From Oscillospiraceae bacterium (GTDB lineage: Bacteria > Bacillota > Clostridia > Oscillospirales > Ruminococcaceae): 64,000 nucleotides of DNA. A model generated the notes under the pieces. That model searched no databases and was not told the DNA's origin. It saw only the letters and a program-made list of their open reading frames with translations. The translations under genes were made by a program, and so were the position numbers. Every line of letters begins with the position of its first letter. The stretch's first letter is position 1. Below are positions 15,952-25,232 of this stretch, in pieces. The stretch covers positions 124,001 through 188,000 of the forward strand of contig JAJQIF010000009.1 of NCBI GenBank assembly GCA_021199355.1, in the 5' to 3' direction.

Positions 15952-17787
15952 TTGTCAAGACTTGCACTAATGACTGAAAGTCGTGCGGAGACGGTTGTCG
16001 AGGGCATTTACAAGGACATGGAGCGGCGTATTGCCGCAAGTTCTTCGGATGTCTGTCCCGTCGACCTGACACTGGCTTTTCTTAGAATGTGCCACGCCCA
16101 GACCTGCGGCAAGTGCGTACCATGCAGAGTGGGACTTGCACAGTTGGGTAATTTATTGGAGGATGTCCTCAACGGAAGGGGAGACGACTCCACTCTTTCA
16201 AAAATCGAAAAACTGGCACATGTAATCGCCGAATCGGCTGACTGTGCCATAGGATTCGAGGCGGCAAAGATGGTTCTCAAGGGACTCGACGGTTTCCGTG
16301 AGGACTACATATCCCATATCGAGAAGCATCACTGCTTCGCCGGAACTCCGATGAGCATTCCTTGCGTCGGCAACTGCCCCGCAGGCGTCGACATCCCGGG
16401 CTATATCGCTCTCGTAGGCGAGGGAAGATATGCCGATGCCGTCAAGCTCATCAGAAAGGACAACCCGTTCCCGACCGCTTGCGCTCTTATCTGTGAGCAT
16501 CCCTGTGAGACAAGATGCCGCAGGACTCTTCTTGATGCGCCTGTCAATATCAGAGGTCTCAAGCGTGCGGCTGTTGAGGGAGCAGGAGTTGTTCCCGCAC
16601 CCGAATGCGCACCGTCCACAGGAAAGCGCGTTGCAATCGTCGGCGGCGGACCCTCCGGTCTTTCATGTGCTTATTATCTTCAGCTTATGGGTCACCAGTG
16701 CACCGTTTTCGAGGCGCACTCGAAGCTCGGCGGAATGCTTATCTATGGCATCCCCGCATACAGACTTCCCCGTGAGCGACTCCAGAGCGATATCGACTGC
16801 ATCCTCTCGACCGGCGTTGAGGTCAAGCTCAACACCAAGGTCGGCGAGGGCGAATACACAATGGAAAAGCTCCGTGAGGAGTATGACGCCGTATATATCG
16901 CAATCGGCGCGCATACCGACAAGAAGGTCGGAATCGAGGGCGAGGACGCCGAGGGCGTCTGGTCTGCGGTTTCCTTCCTCGGCGGAATCGGCGACGGAAA
17001 TATCCCCGACCTCACCGGTAAGAAGGTCTGCGTAATCGGTGGCGGCAATGTCGCCATGGACTGCACACGTTCCGCTATCAGATGCGGTGCCGAAAGCGTT
17101 TCAATCGTCTATCGTCGCCGTAAGGAGGACATGACCGCACTTCCCGAAGAGGTTGACGGTGCAATCGCCGAGGGCGCAATCATGGTTGATCTCCACGCTC
17201 CTCTCAAGATAGAGACTGATGAAAAAGGCAAGGTTGCGGCTCTCTGGGTTACTCCCTATATGCCCGGTCTTATAAAGGGCGGAAGAATGAATCCTTCTCC
17301 CTCGGGTCTTGAGGACAAGAGAATCCCCTGCGACGTAGTTCTCGTTGCAATCGGACAGGAAATCGACTTCTATAAGCTCGAATCCTCCGGAATCCCGGTT
17401 GTAAGAGGTGTTATCAAGGGCGATGACTGGACAGAGGTCGAGAATGCTCCCGGCGTATTTGCCGGAGGCGACTGCGTAACCGGACCGAAGACCGCGATAA
17501 GAGCTATCGCCGCCGGAAAGGTTGCCGCCGCAAATATCGACTACTACCTTGGTTATAACCATACAATCACCACCGACGTCGAAATTCCCGACCCGAATCT
17601 TACAGATCGTCCGTACTGCGGCAGAATCAACATGTCCGAGCGTGAGCCCGGTGAGCGCAGAAACGACTTCGAGCTGATGGAAATCAAGATGACCGAAAAG
17701 GAATCAATGCAGGAAGCATCAAGATGCCTCCGTTGCGACCACTTCGGTTGCGGAATCTTTAAGGGAGGGAGAAAGAAACAGTGGTAA
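15952..17787 (+). CDS. NuoF/GltD fusion: hydrogenase-associated diaphorase subunit
   Basis: About 611 residues. The N-terminus (about 25-125) matches the C-terminal iron-sulfur domain of NuoF/HydB: C52GKC55VPC58 with C98 completing a [4Fe-4S] site. The NuoF FMN/NADH domain is absent. The rest is GltD-like: Fer4_20 cysteines (CVGNCPAGVDIP, CALICEHPCETRCRR), an FAD loop VAIVGGGPSGLSCAYY, an NAD(P) loop VCVIGGGNVAMDC with VYRRRKEDMTALPEE, and a terminal CLRCD. It overlaps hydA by 7 bp, so it very likely passes electrons between NAD(P)H and the hydrogenase. The TTG at 15952 follows AAAGGAAG; the track start lies only a few bases after the -10 box. Confidence 0.88.
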   Translation: MSRLALMTESRAETVVEGIYKDMERRIAASSSDVCPVDLTLAFLRMCHAQTCGKCVPCRVGLAQLGNLLEDVLNGRGDDSTLSKIEKLAHVIAESADCAIGFEAAKMVLKGLDGFREDYISHIEKHHCFAGTPMSIPCVGNCPAGVDIPGYIALVGEGRYADAVKLIRKDNPFPTACALICEHPCETRCRRTLLDAPVNIRGLKRAAVEGAGVVPAPECAPSTGKRVAIVGGGPSGLSCAYYLQLMGHQCTVFEAHSKLGGMLIYGIPAYRLPRERLQSDIDCILSTGVEVKLNTKVGEGEYTMEKLREEYDAVYIAIGAHTDKKVGIEGEDAEGVWSAVSFLGGIGDGNIPDLTGKKVCVIGGGNVAMDCTRSAIRCGAESVSIVYRRRKEDMTALPEEVDGAIAEGAIMVDLHAPLKIETDEKGKVAALWVTPYMPGLIKGGRMNPSPSGLEDKRIPCDVVLVAIGQEIDFYKLESSGIPVVRGVIKGDDWTEVENAPGVFAGGDCVTGPKTAIRAIAAGKVAAANIDYYLGYNHTITTDVEIPDPNLTDRPYCGRINMSEREPGERRNDFELMEIKMTEKESMQEASRCLRCDHFGCGIFKGGRKKQW

Positions 17788-19565
17788 ACGTAACAATCAA
17801 CAACACCCCCGTTCAGGTTGAGGAAGGAACGTCGATACTCGATGCCGCCAAGGTTGCCGGCATAAATATCCCCACACTCTGCTTCCTCAAGGGCATAAAC
17901 GAAATCGGCGCCTGCCGTGCCTGCATCGTCGAGGTCGAGGGAATCGACCGCCTCGTAACCGCCTGCGACAATGTCGTCAGCGAGGGCATGGTAATCCATA
18001 CAGATACAACAAGAGTTAGAGAAGCAAGGAAGACCAACATCGAGCTCCTTCTTTCACAGCACAGAGTCAACTGTCCTTCCTGCTTCCGTAACAATAACTG
18101 CCAGCTCCAGAACGTCGCTTCGACTCTCCGTATAAGCGATTCTCTCAGCTTCAGGACCGAATATCCCGAAGATAAGTGGAACGACAAGCTCCCCATCATC
18201 CGTGATGAGAGCAAGTGCATCAAGTGCTATCGCTGCGTTCCCGTCTGCCAGAAGGTTCAGTCTCTCGGAATTTGGGACATGGTCGGAACCGGCGCACACA
18301 CAACCGTTGGCGTTTCCAACCACCGCAGTCTCGAGGAAGCCGATTGCGCTTTCTGCGGTCAGTGCATCACTCACTGCCCGACAAACGCACTTCACACCCG
18401 TGACGATACGGAAGCCATCATCGGCGTAAACGGCGTAATGGACGACAAGGACAAGATTACAGTCGTTCAGGTAGCACCTGCCGTAAGAGCCGCATGGGGC
18501 GAGGAGTTCGGAATTTCTCCCGAAGTCGCCACCGAAAAGCGCCTTGCCGCGGCATTAAGACGCGTCGGATTTGACTATGTCTTCGACACCAACTTCTCCG
18601 CCGACCTCACCATCATGGAGGAGGGCACCGAGTTCCTTGAGAGAATCAAGCACCCGGAGGGCAAGAAGTTCCCGATGTTCACATCCTGCTGTCCCGGTTG
18701 GGTCAGGTTCTTAAAGAGCCAGTACCCCGACATGGTCGATCAGCTTTCAACCGCAAAGTCTCCTCAGCAGATGTTCGGCGCAGTCACCAAGTCCTACTTC
18801 GCAGAGAAGCTTGGCGTTGCCCCCGAGAATATTGTCTGCGTCTCTATCATGCCCTGCACCGCAAAGAAGGCGGAGCTCGATATCCCGAGCATCAACGATG
18901 CCGCAGAGGGTTGCAAGGACGTTGACTTCTCGCTCACTACCCGTGAGATGTGTCGCATGATTAAGGCGGACCAGATTGACGTTGCGGCTCTTCCCAAAGA
19001 AGATTTCGATTCTCCTCTCGGAACCGGAACCGGTGCCGCAGTCATCTTCGGAACCACCGGCGGCGTTATGGAAGCGGCTCTCAGAACCTGCTACTATATC
19101 TTGACCGGCGAGAACCCGAATGCCGACGAGACATTCAAGGCGGTCCGTGCTCTCGGAAGCGACAAGCCTTGGACAGAGGCTGAATATAACGTAGGCGGAA
19201 TTACCGTTAAGGCGGCGGTCGTAAACGGTCTCGGAAACGCCCGCAGGCTCATCAGAGCCCTAAGACGTGGCGAGGTTGAATATCAGTTCGTCGAAGTCAT
19301 GGCTTGCCCGGGTGGATGCGTCGGAGGCGGCGGACAGCCGATTCACTATAACGAAGAGCGTGCCGCTGAACGTGGACAGGTTCTCTATAACTACGACAGC
19401 GCCAACACCCTCCGCTTCTCCCACGAGAACCCCGAAATCAAGGCTATTTATGCCGACTACTTGGGCGAGCCCTGCGGAGAGAAGTCGCACCACCTTCTTC
19501 ACACCGACCACCACGCTTGGGATATGCCCGAAGCCTCGGTCTATGACGAAGACGTTGTTCACTAA
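17781..19565 (+). CDS. hydA: [FeFe]-hydrogenase catalytic subunit, group A (M3-type)
   Basis: A 594-residue hydrogenase that reduces protons to H2 or oxidises H2. N-terminal [2Fe-2S] domain (C..GACRAC..TAC), a His-ligated cluster (HRVNCPSC...NNNC), two [4Fe-4S] clusters (CIKCYRCVPVC, CAFCGQCITHC), then the H-domain. H-cluster motifs are intact: L1 TSCCPGW (C303, C304), L2 MPCTAKK (C359), L3 MACPGGCVGGGG (C509, C513). The GTG start overlaps the diaphorase gene. No HydC-type subunit is adjacent, so the complex would have two subunits here. Maturases HydEFG are not in the window. Confidence 0.95.
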   Translation: MVNVTINNTPVQVEEGTSILDAAKVAGINIPTLCFLKGINEIGACRACIVEVEGIDRLVTACDNVVSEGMVIHTDTTRVREARKTNIELLLSQHRVNCPSCFRNNNCQLQNVASTLRISDSLSFRTEYPEDKWNDKLPIIRDESKCIKCYRCVPVCQKVQSLGIWDMVGTGAHTTVGVSNHRSLEEADCAFCGQCITHCPTNALHTRDDTEAIIGVNGVMDDKDKITVVQVAPAVRAAWGEEFGISPEVATEKRLAAALRRVGFDYVFDTNFSADLTIMEEGTEFLERIKHPEGKKFPMFTSCCPGWVRFLKSQYPDMVDQLSTAKSPQQMFGAVTKSYFAEKLGVAPENIVCVSIMPCTAKKAELDIPSINDAAEGCKDVDFSLTTREMCRMIKADQIDVAALPKEDFDSPLGTGTGAAVIFGTTGGVMEAALRTCYYILTGENPNADETFKAVRALGSDKPWTEAEYNVGGITVKAAVVNGLGNARRLIRALRRGEVEYQFVEVMACPGGCVGGGGQPIHYNEERAAERGQVLYNYDSANTLRFSHENPEIKAIYADYLGEPCGEKSHHLLHTDHHAWDMPEASVYDEDVVH

Positions 19566-19586
19566 TCCTAACAGACATAAAAAAAT

Positions 19587-19618
19587 TCCCGTGTTACTTA
19601 GAGTAGCACGGGATTTAT
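19587..19618. terminator. Bidirectional terminator between hydA and an araC gene
   Basis: TCCCGTGTTACT...AGTAGCACGGGA stem with TTTATTTTTG on plus and A-rich sequence on the left (U-tract on minus). It separates convergent genes. Confidence 0.85.
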
Positions 19619-19629
19619 TTTTGTTAAGT

Positions 19630-20520
19630 TCAAAGCGTATCCGGCGGAATCCTCTTGTTGTCGGGATCCTGATCTGTTGTACTCTTGCCGGAATTCTTAT
19701 CTGCGTATAAGTAGCGATACTCAGCCGGCGAAATCTTCTCCTGTCTCTTGAAGACAGCACAGAAGTAGCTGCAATCGTTGTAGCCGACGGCCTTGGAGAT
19801 ACTGTTGATGGAGAGCTTTGTGTCCATGAGAAGGTTCTTCGCCTCGAAGATTCTCTTCTTCGTCAGGTGCTCGAACGGTCTCATATTGAGCGTTTCGCGA
19901 AAGATGCGGCAGATATACTGCGGAGAGAGGTTGACGACCTTCGCCATGTCGTTAAGCGTAATGTCCTTCATGTAGTTCTGGTCGATATAGTCCATGATGA
20001 GCTTGATCTGATCCATGCGGTGGTTCTCTCTCGGAGAAACGGGGCAGGAGATGACCTTGTTGAGCTCGATAAGGAAGGAATAGATGAGCGAAGAATTGTG
20101 ATGCCCCGAGTGAATCTTTGTCGAGTGGATGGTCTTGAGCATCTTCTCCCAGATTCTCTCTACGGAAGAAAGGTCGCCGGTTCTGAAGACAACAGGCTTT
20201 GAGAGCCCGAGACTTTCGAGAATCGGTTCGCAAGCGGCACCCGAGAAGGAGACCCAGTGAGTTTCCAAGTCAACGCCTTCTTTTGCGAGATAATCGTGAG
20301 GATAGTGAGCGGGAAGGAAGAATCCGGAGTTTTCGGGAATTCTATATTCCTCGCCGTCGATTGTGAGGACGCCCTCACCCTTGGCTGTATATATAACCTG
20401 ATTGTAAACATGTCCGGTAGGTCTGACGCAATGCCTTTCGGGGTCTGTCGAGCCGACACCCGTCACATAAAGCGGCAGATTGACCTCGTCACCTAATAGT
20501 GCAAAATAAAATTCCTGCAA
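19630..20520 (-). CDS. AraC-family transcriptional regulator
   Basis: A 296-residue regulator. The N-terminal cupin-like AraC ligand domain (about 15-160) includes GHVYNQVIYTAKGEGVLTIDGEEYRIPENSGFFLPAHYPHDY. The C-terminal double helix-turn-helix (about 185-285) carries YMKDITLNDMAKVVNLSPQYICRIFRETLNMRPFEHLTKKRI...AVGYNDCSYFCAVFKRQEKISPAEYR. The TTG start is preceded by GGAGG. Such proteins usually sense a sugar or related metabolite; no target operon is adjacent, since it converges with hydA. Confidence 0.9.
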   Translation of the reverse strand: MQEFYFALLGDEVNLPLYVTGVGSTDPERHCVRPTGHVYNQVIYTAKGEGVLTIDGEEYRIPENSGFFLPAHYPHDYLAKEGVDLETHWVSFSGAACEPILESLGLSKPVVFRTGDLSSVERIWEKMLKTIHSTKIHSGHHNSSLIYSFLIELNKVISCPVSPRENHRMDQIKLIMDYIDQNYMKDITLNDMAKVVNLSPQYICRIFRETLNMRPFEHLTKKRIFEAKNLLMDTKLSINSISKAVGYNDCSYFCAVFKRQEKISPAEYRYLYADKNSGKSTTDQDPDNKRIPPDTL

Positions 20521-20566
20521 AGCTTATACCTCCAAATGCAAATTCATATTTTTTAGACATACCAAT

Positions 20567-20595
20567 AGGATATCACTATTTTCGACAAAAGTCAA
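20567..20595 (-). promoter_or_regulatory. Promoter of the first araC gene
   Basis: On the minus strand TTGACT (20590-20595), 17 bp, TATCCT (20567-20572). Confidence 0.6.
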
Positions 20596-20703
20596 TACGT
20601 TTTCATGGACTTTTTTCAGAAAAAACTTTGTCTAACCCCGCAAAACAAGCCATTTTATAAATTGGTTCAGCCTCGGGTTGAAATGTGAAAATATTGTATT
20701 ACG

Positions 20704-22617
20704 TCATTCCTGAATTTCAATCCATCTGTCCATAAGCTCGCTGAGTTCGTTTTTTCTGTCATCAAGAGATTGGCACAGCTCGGTCATTTTCTGATAGTCG
20801 GAGGCAACTTCGGGAGTGCAGATAAGCTCTTCCGTGTCGGCGATTTCTTTCTCGAGATTCGCAATGCTCTTCTCCAGATCCGCAAGCTCCTGCTTCTTTC
20901 TAACGTCTTCGGCACGCTGAGATTTGGTTCTGTATTGCTTCTTTTCAGCCGGAGTGGGTGAGGGGACAGCCACCTTTTCCGCTTCCTCCTTTTCAAGCTC
21001 CCGAGCTTTCAGATAATCGTCATAGTTGCCCTTGTATTCGTAAGCCTTGCCGTCGCGGATTTCTATGATTCTGTCGGCAATCTTGTTGAGTAAATACCTG
21101 TCGTGCGATACAAAGAGTATTGTCCCGGTGTACTCCTTCAGAGCATCCTCCAATACCTCTTTTGTCGAAATATCAAGGTGGTTTGTCGGCTCGTCAAGGA
21201 TAAGAAAGTTTCCTCGCTTCAAAGACATCAGAGCAAAGCTCAGCTTCGTTTTTTCGCCTCCGCTGATAACTCCGACCTCTTTGAAGACGTTTTCGCCCGT
21301 AAGAAGAACGCTTCCCAAGACGCTCCTGACTTCGTAGTCGGTCATTCTCGGATACCTGCGATGAATCTCCTCTATAACTGTGTTATTCGGGTTCAGATAT
21401 TCGTTTTTCTGGTCGTAGTAGGCGAGCTTTACGTTCTGCGCCCAGTTGATTCTGCCTTTTGAGTGGGAATTGATGCCCTGAACAGTTTTGAGAATGGTCG
21501 TTTTTCCCGTGCCGTTCTTTCCGATAATTCCGACCTTGTCGCCACGTCTCATATTGAGGGAAAAGCTCTCGAGGAGCGTTTTTCCGCCAACCGAGACGTC
21601 TATATTCTCCGCCGAAAATACCTCCTTCGGTGGCTCGATGTCATATTCGAGTTTTATCTTAGCCGATTTTTCGTACATTTTCGGCTTCTCGACGGCGTTA
21701 TCCACAATCCTGTCGAGCATGTGCTGTTTCGATTTCGCCGCCTTTGCGCTCGTCGCGCTGACACGGTTCTTGTCGATGAAAAATTGAAGCTCTTTTATCT
21801 TCTCCTGCTCAGCCTCGTAGAGCTTTTCCTGATGTAGATTATCTTCACGTTTTTGCTTGACATAAAAGCTGTAATTGCCGCTGTATGATTTGAGCTTGCC
21901 GTCCTCAATCTCGCAGATTCTCGTGCAGACCCTGTCCAAGAAATACCTGTTATGCGAAACTACAAGAATCGCACCCTTGTAATCTAAAAGATAATCCTCG
22001 AGCCATGTCATCGTGTCCAAGTCAAGATGGTTCGTCGGCTCGTCCAGGATAAGAAGTGACGGCGATTCCAAAAGCAGTTTAGCAAGCGACAGCCTTGTTC
22101 TCTCGCCGCCCGAAAGGGAATTGACCGACCTCGACAAATCCAGCCCCGAAAATCCCATGCCGTTCAAGACCGTTTTAATCTTCACGTCGATAAGATAGCC
22201 CTCGTTGTTCTCGAAGTGCGTGCTGATTCGGCTGTATTCCGATTCGGCTTTTTCTCGCTCACTGTCCGAAAGCTTGCCGGAAAGCGCATCCTCGAGCTCC
22301 GCTATTCTCTCATGCTCCCGGTCGAGCTCCGCAAACGGCTTCCGCATCTCTTCCGAAACAGAGCACTCCGTCGAAAGCCCGACGCCCTGCTCGAGGTATC
22401 CTATGCGGCAGTTGCCGGAAAAGCTCATCCTGCCGTCGTTTTCGGGTGACGGATCGTAGCCCAGATTCCCGGTGATGATCGAAAGAAGTGTGGTCTTTCC
22501 GCAACCGTTCCGACCGACAAGACCGATTCGCTCGCCCTCGTTTATCGTGAAATTGATATCCCGAAGAAGCGGCTCGCCGTTAAAGTATTTCCATATTTTT
22601 TCAAGAGAGCAAAGCAT
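20704..22617 (-). CDS. ABC-F family ATPase (Uup/YdiF-like ribosome-associated)
   Basis: A 637-residue protein with two ATPase cassettes and no membrane segments. Cassette 1: GRNGCGKTT, LSGGERTRLSLA, LLILDEPTNHLD. Cassette 2: GKNGTGKTT, ISGGEKTKLSFA, FLILDEPTNHLD. A charged linker joins them, and the C-terminal coiled coil (about 555-635) resembles the Uup DNA/RNA-binding tail. ABC-F proteins act on the ribosome, and some protect it from antibiotics; without a ligand-specific linker match I favour a housekeeping role. The ATG has AGAGGT just upstream. Confidence 0.9.
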   Translation of the reverse strand: MLCSLEKIWKYFNGEPLLRDINFTINEGERIGLVGRNGCGKTTLLSIITGNLGYDPSPENDGRMSFSGNCRIGYLEQGVGLSTECSVSEEMRKPFAELDREHERIAELEDALSGKLSDSEREKAESEYSRISTHFENNEGYLIDVKIKTVLNGMGFSGLDLSRSVNSLSGGERTRLSLAKLLLESPSLLILDEPTNHLDLDTMTWLEDYLLDYKGAILVVSHNRYFLDRVCTRICEIEDGKLKSYSGNYSFYVKQKREDNLHQEKLYEAEQEKIKELQFFIDKNRVSATSAKAAKSKQHMLDRIVDNAVEKPKMYEKSAKIKLEYDIEPPKEVFSAENIDVSVGGKTLLESFSLNMRRGDKVGIIGKNGTGKTTILKTVQGINSHSKGRINWAQNVKLAYYDQKNEYLNPNNTVIEEIHRRYPRMTDYEVRSVLGSVLLTGENVFKEVGVISGGEKTKLSFALMSLKRGNFLILDEPTNHLDISTKEVLEDALKEYTGTILFVSHDRYLLNKIADRIIEIRDGKAYEYKGNYDDYLKARELEKEEAEKVAVPSPTPAEKKQYRTKSQRAEDVRKKQELADLEKSIANLEKEIADTEELICTPEVASDYQKMTELCQSLDDRKNELSELMDRWIEIQE

Positions 22618-22766
22618 ATTTTTACCTCTGTATTTTTGATGAATTTTTGACTTTCAGTACTAAAGAATCGACTTGCATAGAGCGCTAAAAAGTGATAAAT
22701 TGGTACTTGTAAAACATTTACTCGGAATTCAACAATATATTTTGGTGTTTCCCCGTTCAAAAGAGA

Positions 22767-22806
22767 AAGCAAGGCAGTCCCAAAAGGGCTGCTTTGCTTT
22801 TTGTCT
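22767..22806. terminator. Terminator downstream of the second araC gene
   Basis: AAAGCAaGGCAGtCCC-AAAA-GGGCTGCtTTGCTTT stem followed by TTTGTC on plus and by TCTCTTTT on minus. The 22618-22815 gap otherwise holds only AT-rich sequence; no clear ABC-F promoter was identified. Confidence 0.75.
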
Positions 22807-22815
22807 TGGTTTCGT

Positions 22816-23691
22816 TCATTCAGCTGACTTTTCGCTGTCGTCTTCCTTAGCCTTCTTCGCCGGATTCATGAACGATTCGCGGTACTGCGTCGGCGGCATG
22901 CCCTCGAGCTCCTTGAATCGCCTGTTGAAGCTCCTGACGCTCGAAAATCCGCATTCATAAGCAATCTCCGACATCGGCTTTAGCGTGGAGATGAGCATCG
23001 TCTTCGCCATCGCGATTCTCTTGGTGCCTATGTAGTGGTTCAGGGTCATGTTGAAGTTCTTCGAGAAGACGCTCGAAACATAGCAGGGGACAATGTTGAG
23101 AGCCTTCGCAATGCTCTTGAGAGACAAATCAGAGGTGATGTTCTCGTCGACATACGCAAGCAACCTTCTGCAGACCTGATAGCTCGAGAGCCTGTCCTCT
23201 CTTTCCTCGAACTCGCCGCCCGAGTAAGCCGGCATCATTCCTGAAAGAAGCACCGAAAGAAGCCCCTTCACGACCGTCTTTCCGACGTTGTAGCTGTGGG
23301 AAAACTCGAGCAAATACGGAATCTGTGCCAGGGCAAAAGCCGGGCATCTTTCCTTGTCGAGAATTACAAACGGCGTCTTGGTGCTCTCAAAGAACGACAT
23401 GAAATCGAGAAGAAAGTCGGTCCCGAAAATAAACGTGCTCGTCGAGCCGGGGACGGTGTATTCCATCGTGTGAATGGTGTGCGGGCAGATAAGAATTCCG
23501 TTTCCGGCGCCGATGGTAAGCTCCCTGCCGTCGACCATGAACCTGACCTCGCCGCTTTCGACTATGTCAAGCTCCACCTGACTGTGAAGGTGCCCGCTCG
23601 TGCGCACATTTTCGCTACAGTAAGCGAAGATGCCGTATTTTGCAACCTGTTCGTTCCATTCCTCATATTTAAAATCCGCTGTGTCCTTCAT
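22816..23691 (-). CDS. AraC-family transcriptional regulator
   Basis: A 291-residue regulator with a cupin-type N-terminus (SGHLHSQVELDIVESGEVRFMVDGRELTIGAGNGILICPHTIHTMEY) and a C-terminal AraC DNA-binding domain (NITSDLSLKSIAKALNIVPCYVSSVFSKNFNMTLNHYIGTKRIAMAKTML...AYECGFSSVRSFNRRFKELEGMPPTQYR). The Lys/Glu-rich tail after the domain is atypical but short. It has its own promoter and terminator and no adjacent target gene, so it may act elsewhere. Confidence 0.9.
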   Translation of the reverse strand: MKDTADFKYEEWNEQVAKYGIFAYCSENVRTSGHLHSQVELDIVESGEVRFMVDGRELTIGAGNGILICPHTIHTMEYTVPGSTSTFIFGTDFLLDFMSFFESTKTPFVILDKERCPAFALAQIPYLLEFSHSYNVGKTVVKGLLSVLLSGMMPAYSGGEFEEREDRLSSYQVCRRLLAYVDENITSDLSLKSIAKALNIVPCYVSSVFSKNFNMTLNHYIGTKRIAMAKTMLISTLKPMSEIAYECGFSSVRSFNRRFKELEGMPPTQYRESFMNPAKKAKEDDSEKSAE

Positions 23692-23729
23692 AATATAATC
23701 GCTCCTTATTCGGGATCAAATCAAGCTCC

Positions 23730-23758
23730 ATTATAGCATACTTGCTTCCGACTTTCAA
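23730..23758 (-). promoter_or_regulatory. Promoter of the second araC gene
   Basis: On the minus strand TTGAAA (23753-23758), 17 bp, TATAAT (23730-23735). Confidence 0.75.
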
Positions 23759-23809
23759 GTGAGCTCGCCAAAATAATTCTAATATTCGTCCAATTCTTTT
23801 GGGACGTTC

Positions 23810-24469
23810 TTATAGCTGATTATCTGACAGTATTTCCTTGACTGCATCCATCAAGCCATAATACAAAAGAGAATCCTTTGTCCTTGCTTCGGGATGAGAA
23901 TACGATATAACAACGGATTTTCCGTCGAGAAAATACCATATTCCTCTCGTTGTCATTTTCCATTCCGGCTCACTCCCTCTGTAGCAATGTTTGATATAGG
24001 GACCGGACGTGCCGCAACAGATGACAATATTAGGTCTGTAGATGTCGAGTTGTGCCTGAATGACTTGACTGTATTTTTCTGCGGCTAGATAAATTTCATC
24101 TGTGTTTGCCGTGTGACCGCCGGAGGTCTTTTTGAGATTAATTGCGGCAATCTTTCTCAAAAAGGTTTTTCGCCGGTTTTCGTTGTCTTTTTCAAGCTCA
24201 CACCACGGAAGCTCAGCTTCCCACGACAAAATACCTTGCGTCCAACGAGCTATATTGTCCCACGTCTGAGGTCGACCGTACTCTTCCTCTTTCCTGACGA
24301 ATTCTCTTAAGTCCCAACCGGCACCGCCGTTGACCTCTTTCAGAATATACGCAATTTTGTATCTTGCGGATAAGTATTCCTGCTCGTCTACAACGCCATC
24401 AAGTATTACAGCGGGATTATTTTTCCTCAACTCATCAAACAAGACTTGCTCTTCATTTCTCATTGACAT
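23810..24469 (-). CDS. Uracil-DNA-glycosylase-fold-like protein, unknown function
   Basis: A 219-residue soluble protein that I do not recognise as a named family. The order of features recalls the UDG superfamily: YKIAYILKEVNGG near residue 33 (the N-terminal motif strand), IAAINLKKTSGG near 108, RPNIVICCGTSG near 145 and SYSHPEAR near 198 (the family's His-Pro motif). The catalytic motif is not classical, so DNA repair is not established. It lies 13 bp downstream of a small membrane-protein gene in the uxaC transcript, and base composition looks more AT-rich than the neighbours, hinting at later acquisition. Confidence 0.55.
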   Translation of the reverse strand: MSMRNEEQVLFDELRKNNPAVILDGVVDEQEYLSARYKIAYILKEVNGGAGWDLREFVRKEEEYGRPQTWDNIARWTQGILSWEAELPWCELEKDNENRRKTFLRKIAAINLKKTSGGHTANTDEIYLAAEKYSQVIQAQLDIYRPNIVICCGTSGPYIKHCYRGSEPEWKMTTRGIWYFLDGKSVVISYSHPEARTKDSLLYYGLMDAVKEILSDNQL

Positions 24470-24482
24470 ATTGAGACACCCC

Positions 24483-25232
24483 CTATATGAGTCTTTTCAA
24501 AAGATTGCCATTTCCAACCCTTCGCCCGTTTTTGTCGGTGGTAACGTTTCTTACAGAGTCAAACTGCCCTATGCGCCTTCCGCCAGCATCAGTAAGTGTC
24601 TGAGTCCCGTTTGGCATTGTTGAGATATAGTAAGTCTTTCCACCGGACGAAATGCGCTCTTTGGATTGCGACCTCTGAATTCGGCTCATCGACTGATTTG
24701 CCTTTGCGGCTTCCCGTGCTTGTCGTCCCCTTTCAGCCGTTGTCGACGGATTGCTTCTCATGTTTGATACCGGGCGTGTGTTGCTGATTGCGTTAGTGGC
24801 GGCTTTTCCCATTGCATATGATGCGGCAATGTCAACAGCCGCCTTTCCGGCGGCACTTCCACTGTTGGAGGCTTTTACGTTTGTCGGGGCGAAATTTTGT
24901 TGTTGAGCTATAGGCTTCCCATGGGCAGCCATATAGTTCCTATATGCTTTATTGCTCTCGTTCCACCATTCTGCTGTGTTTCCGTTTGCTTCTATTTCCT
25001 TCTCTACCTGTTCAAGATATTTCTTTTGCTTTCTTGATGTGGCAATCATTGCAATCGTAATGGCAAGCAAAGCAACGATTGCGATAGGCAGTGCAAATGC
25101 CAGTAGCAGAATTGCAACCATTTCTAGAAGGAACAACCACAAAATCCGACTTGTATATTTCTTATACTCCGGACTTGCTTGTGCAATTATTCTTGATTCC
25201 TTGTTCCACGGATTCTCTTTGTCCTTGCTCAT
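24483..25232 (-). CDS. Unknown membrane protein with Ser/Asn-rich tail
   Basis: A 249-residue protein without a recognised family. Residues about 28-65 form one long hydrophobic hairpin (ILWLFLLEMVAILLLAF...IAIVALLAITIAMIA), followed by a charged helix. A low-complexity region (about 115-200) is rich in Ala, Asn, Ser and Arg. The C-terminus has a short repeat-like beta module (KTYYISTMPNGTQTLTDAGGRRIGQF). The ATG overlaps the uxaC stop by 4 bp, so it is translationally coupled to uxaC although no role in uronate metabolism is apparent. Confidence 0.75.
   Translation of the reverse strand: MSKDKENPWNKESRIIAQASPEYKKYTSRILWLFLLEMVAILLLAFALPIAIVALLAITIAMIATSRKQKKYLEQVEKEIEANGNTAEWWNESNKAYRNYMAAHGKPIAQQQNFAPTNVKASNSGSAAGKAAVDIAASYAMGKAATNAISNTRPVSNMRSNPSTTAERGRQAREAAKANQSMSRIQRSQSKERISSGGKTYYISTMPNGTQTLTDAGGRRIGQFDSVRNVTTDKNGRRVGNGNLLKRLI

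Noticed and set aside
20704-22617. ABC-F protein as an antibiotic-resistance determinant
   Set aside because: No resistance-type linker or associated leader peptide is evident; a housekeeping Uup/YdiF-like role is the more economical call.
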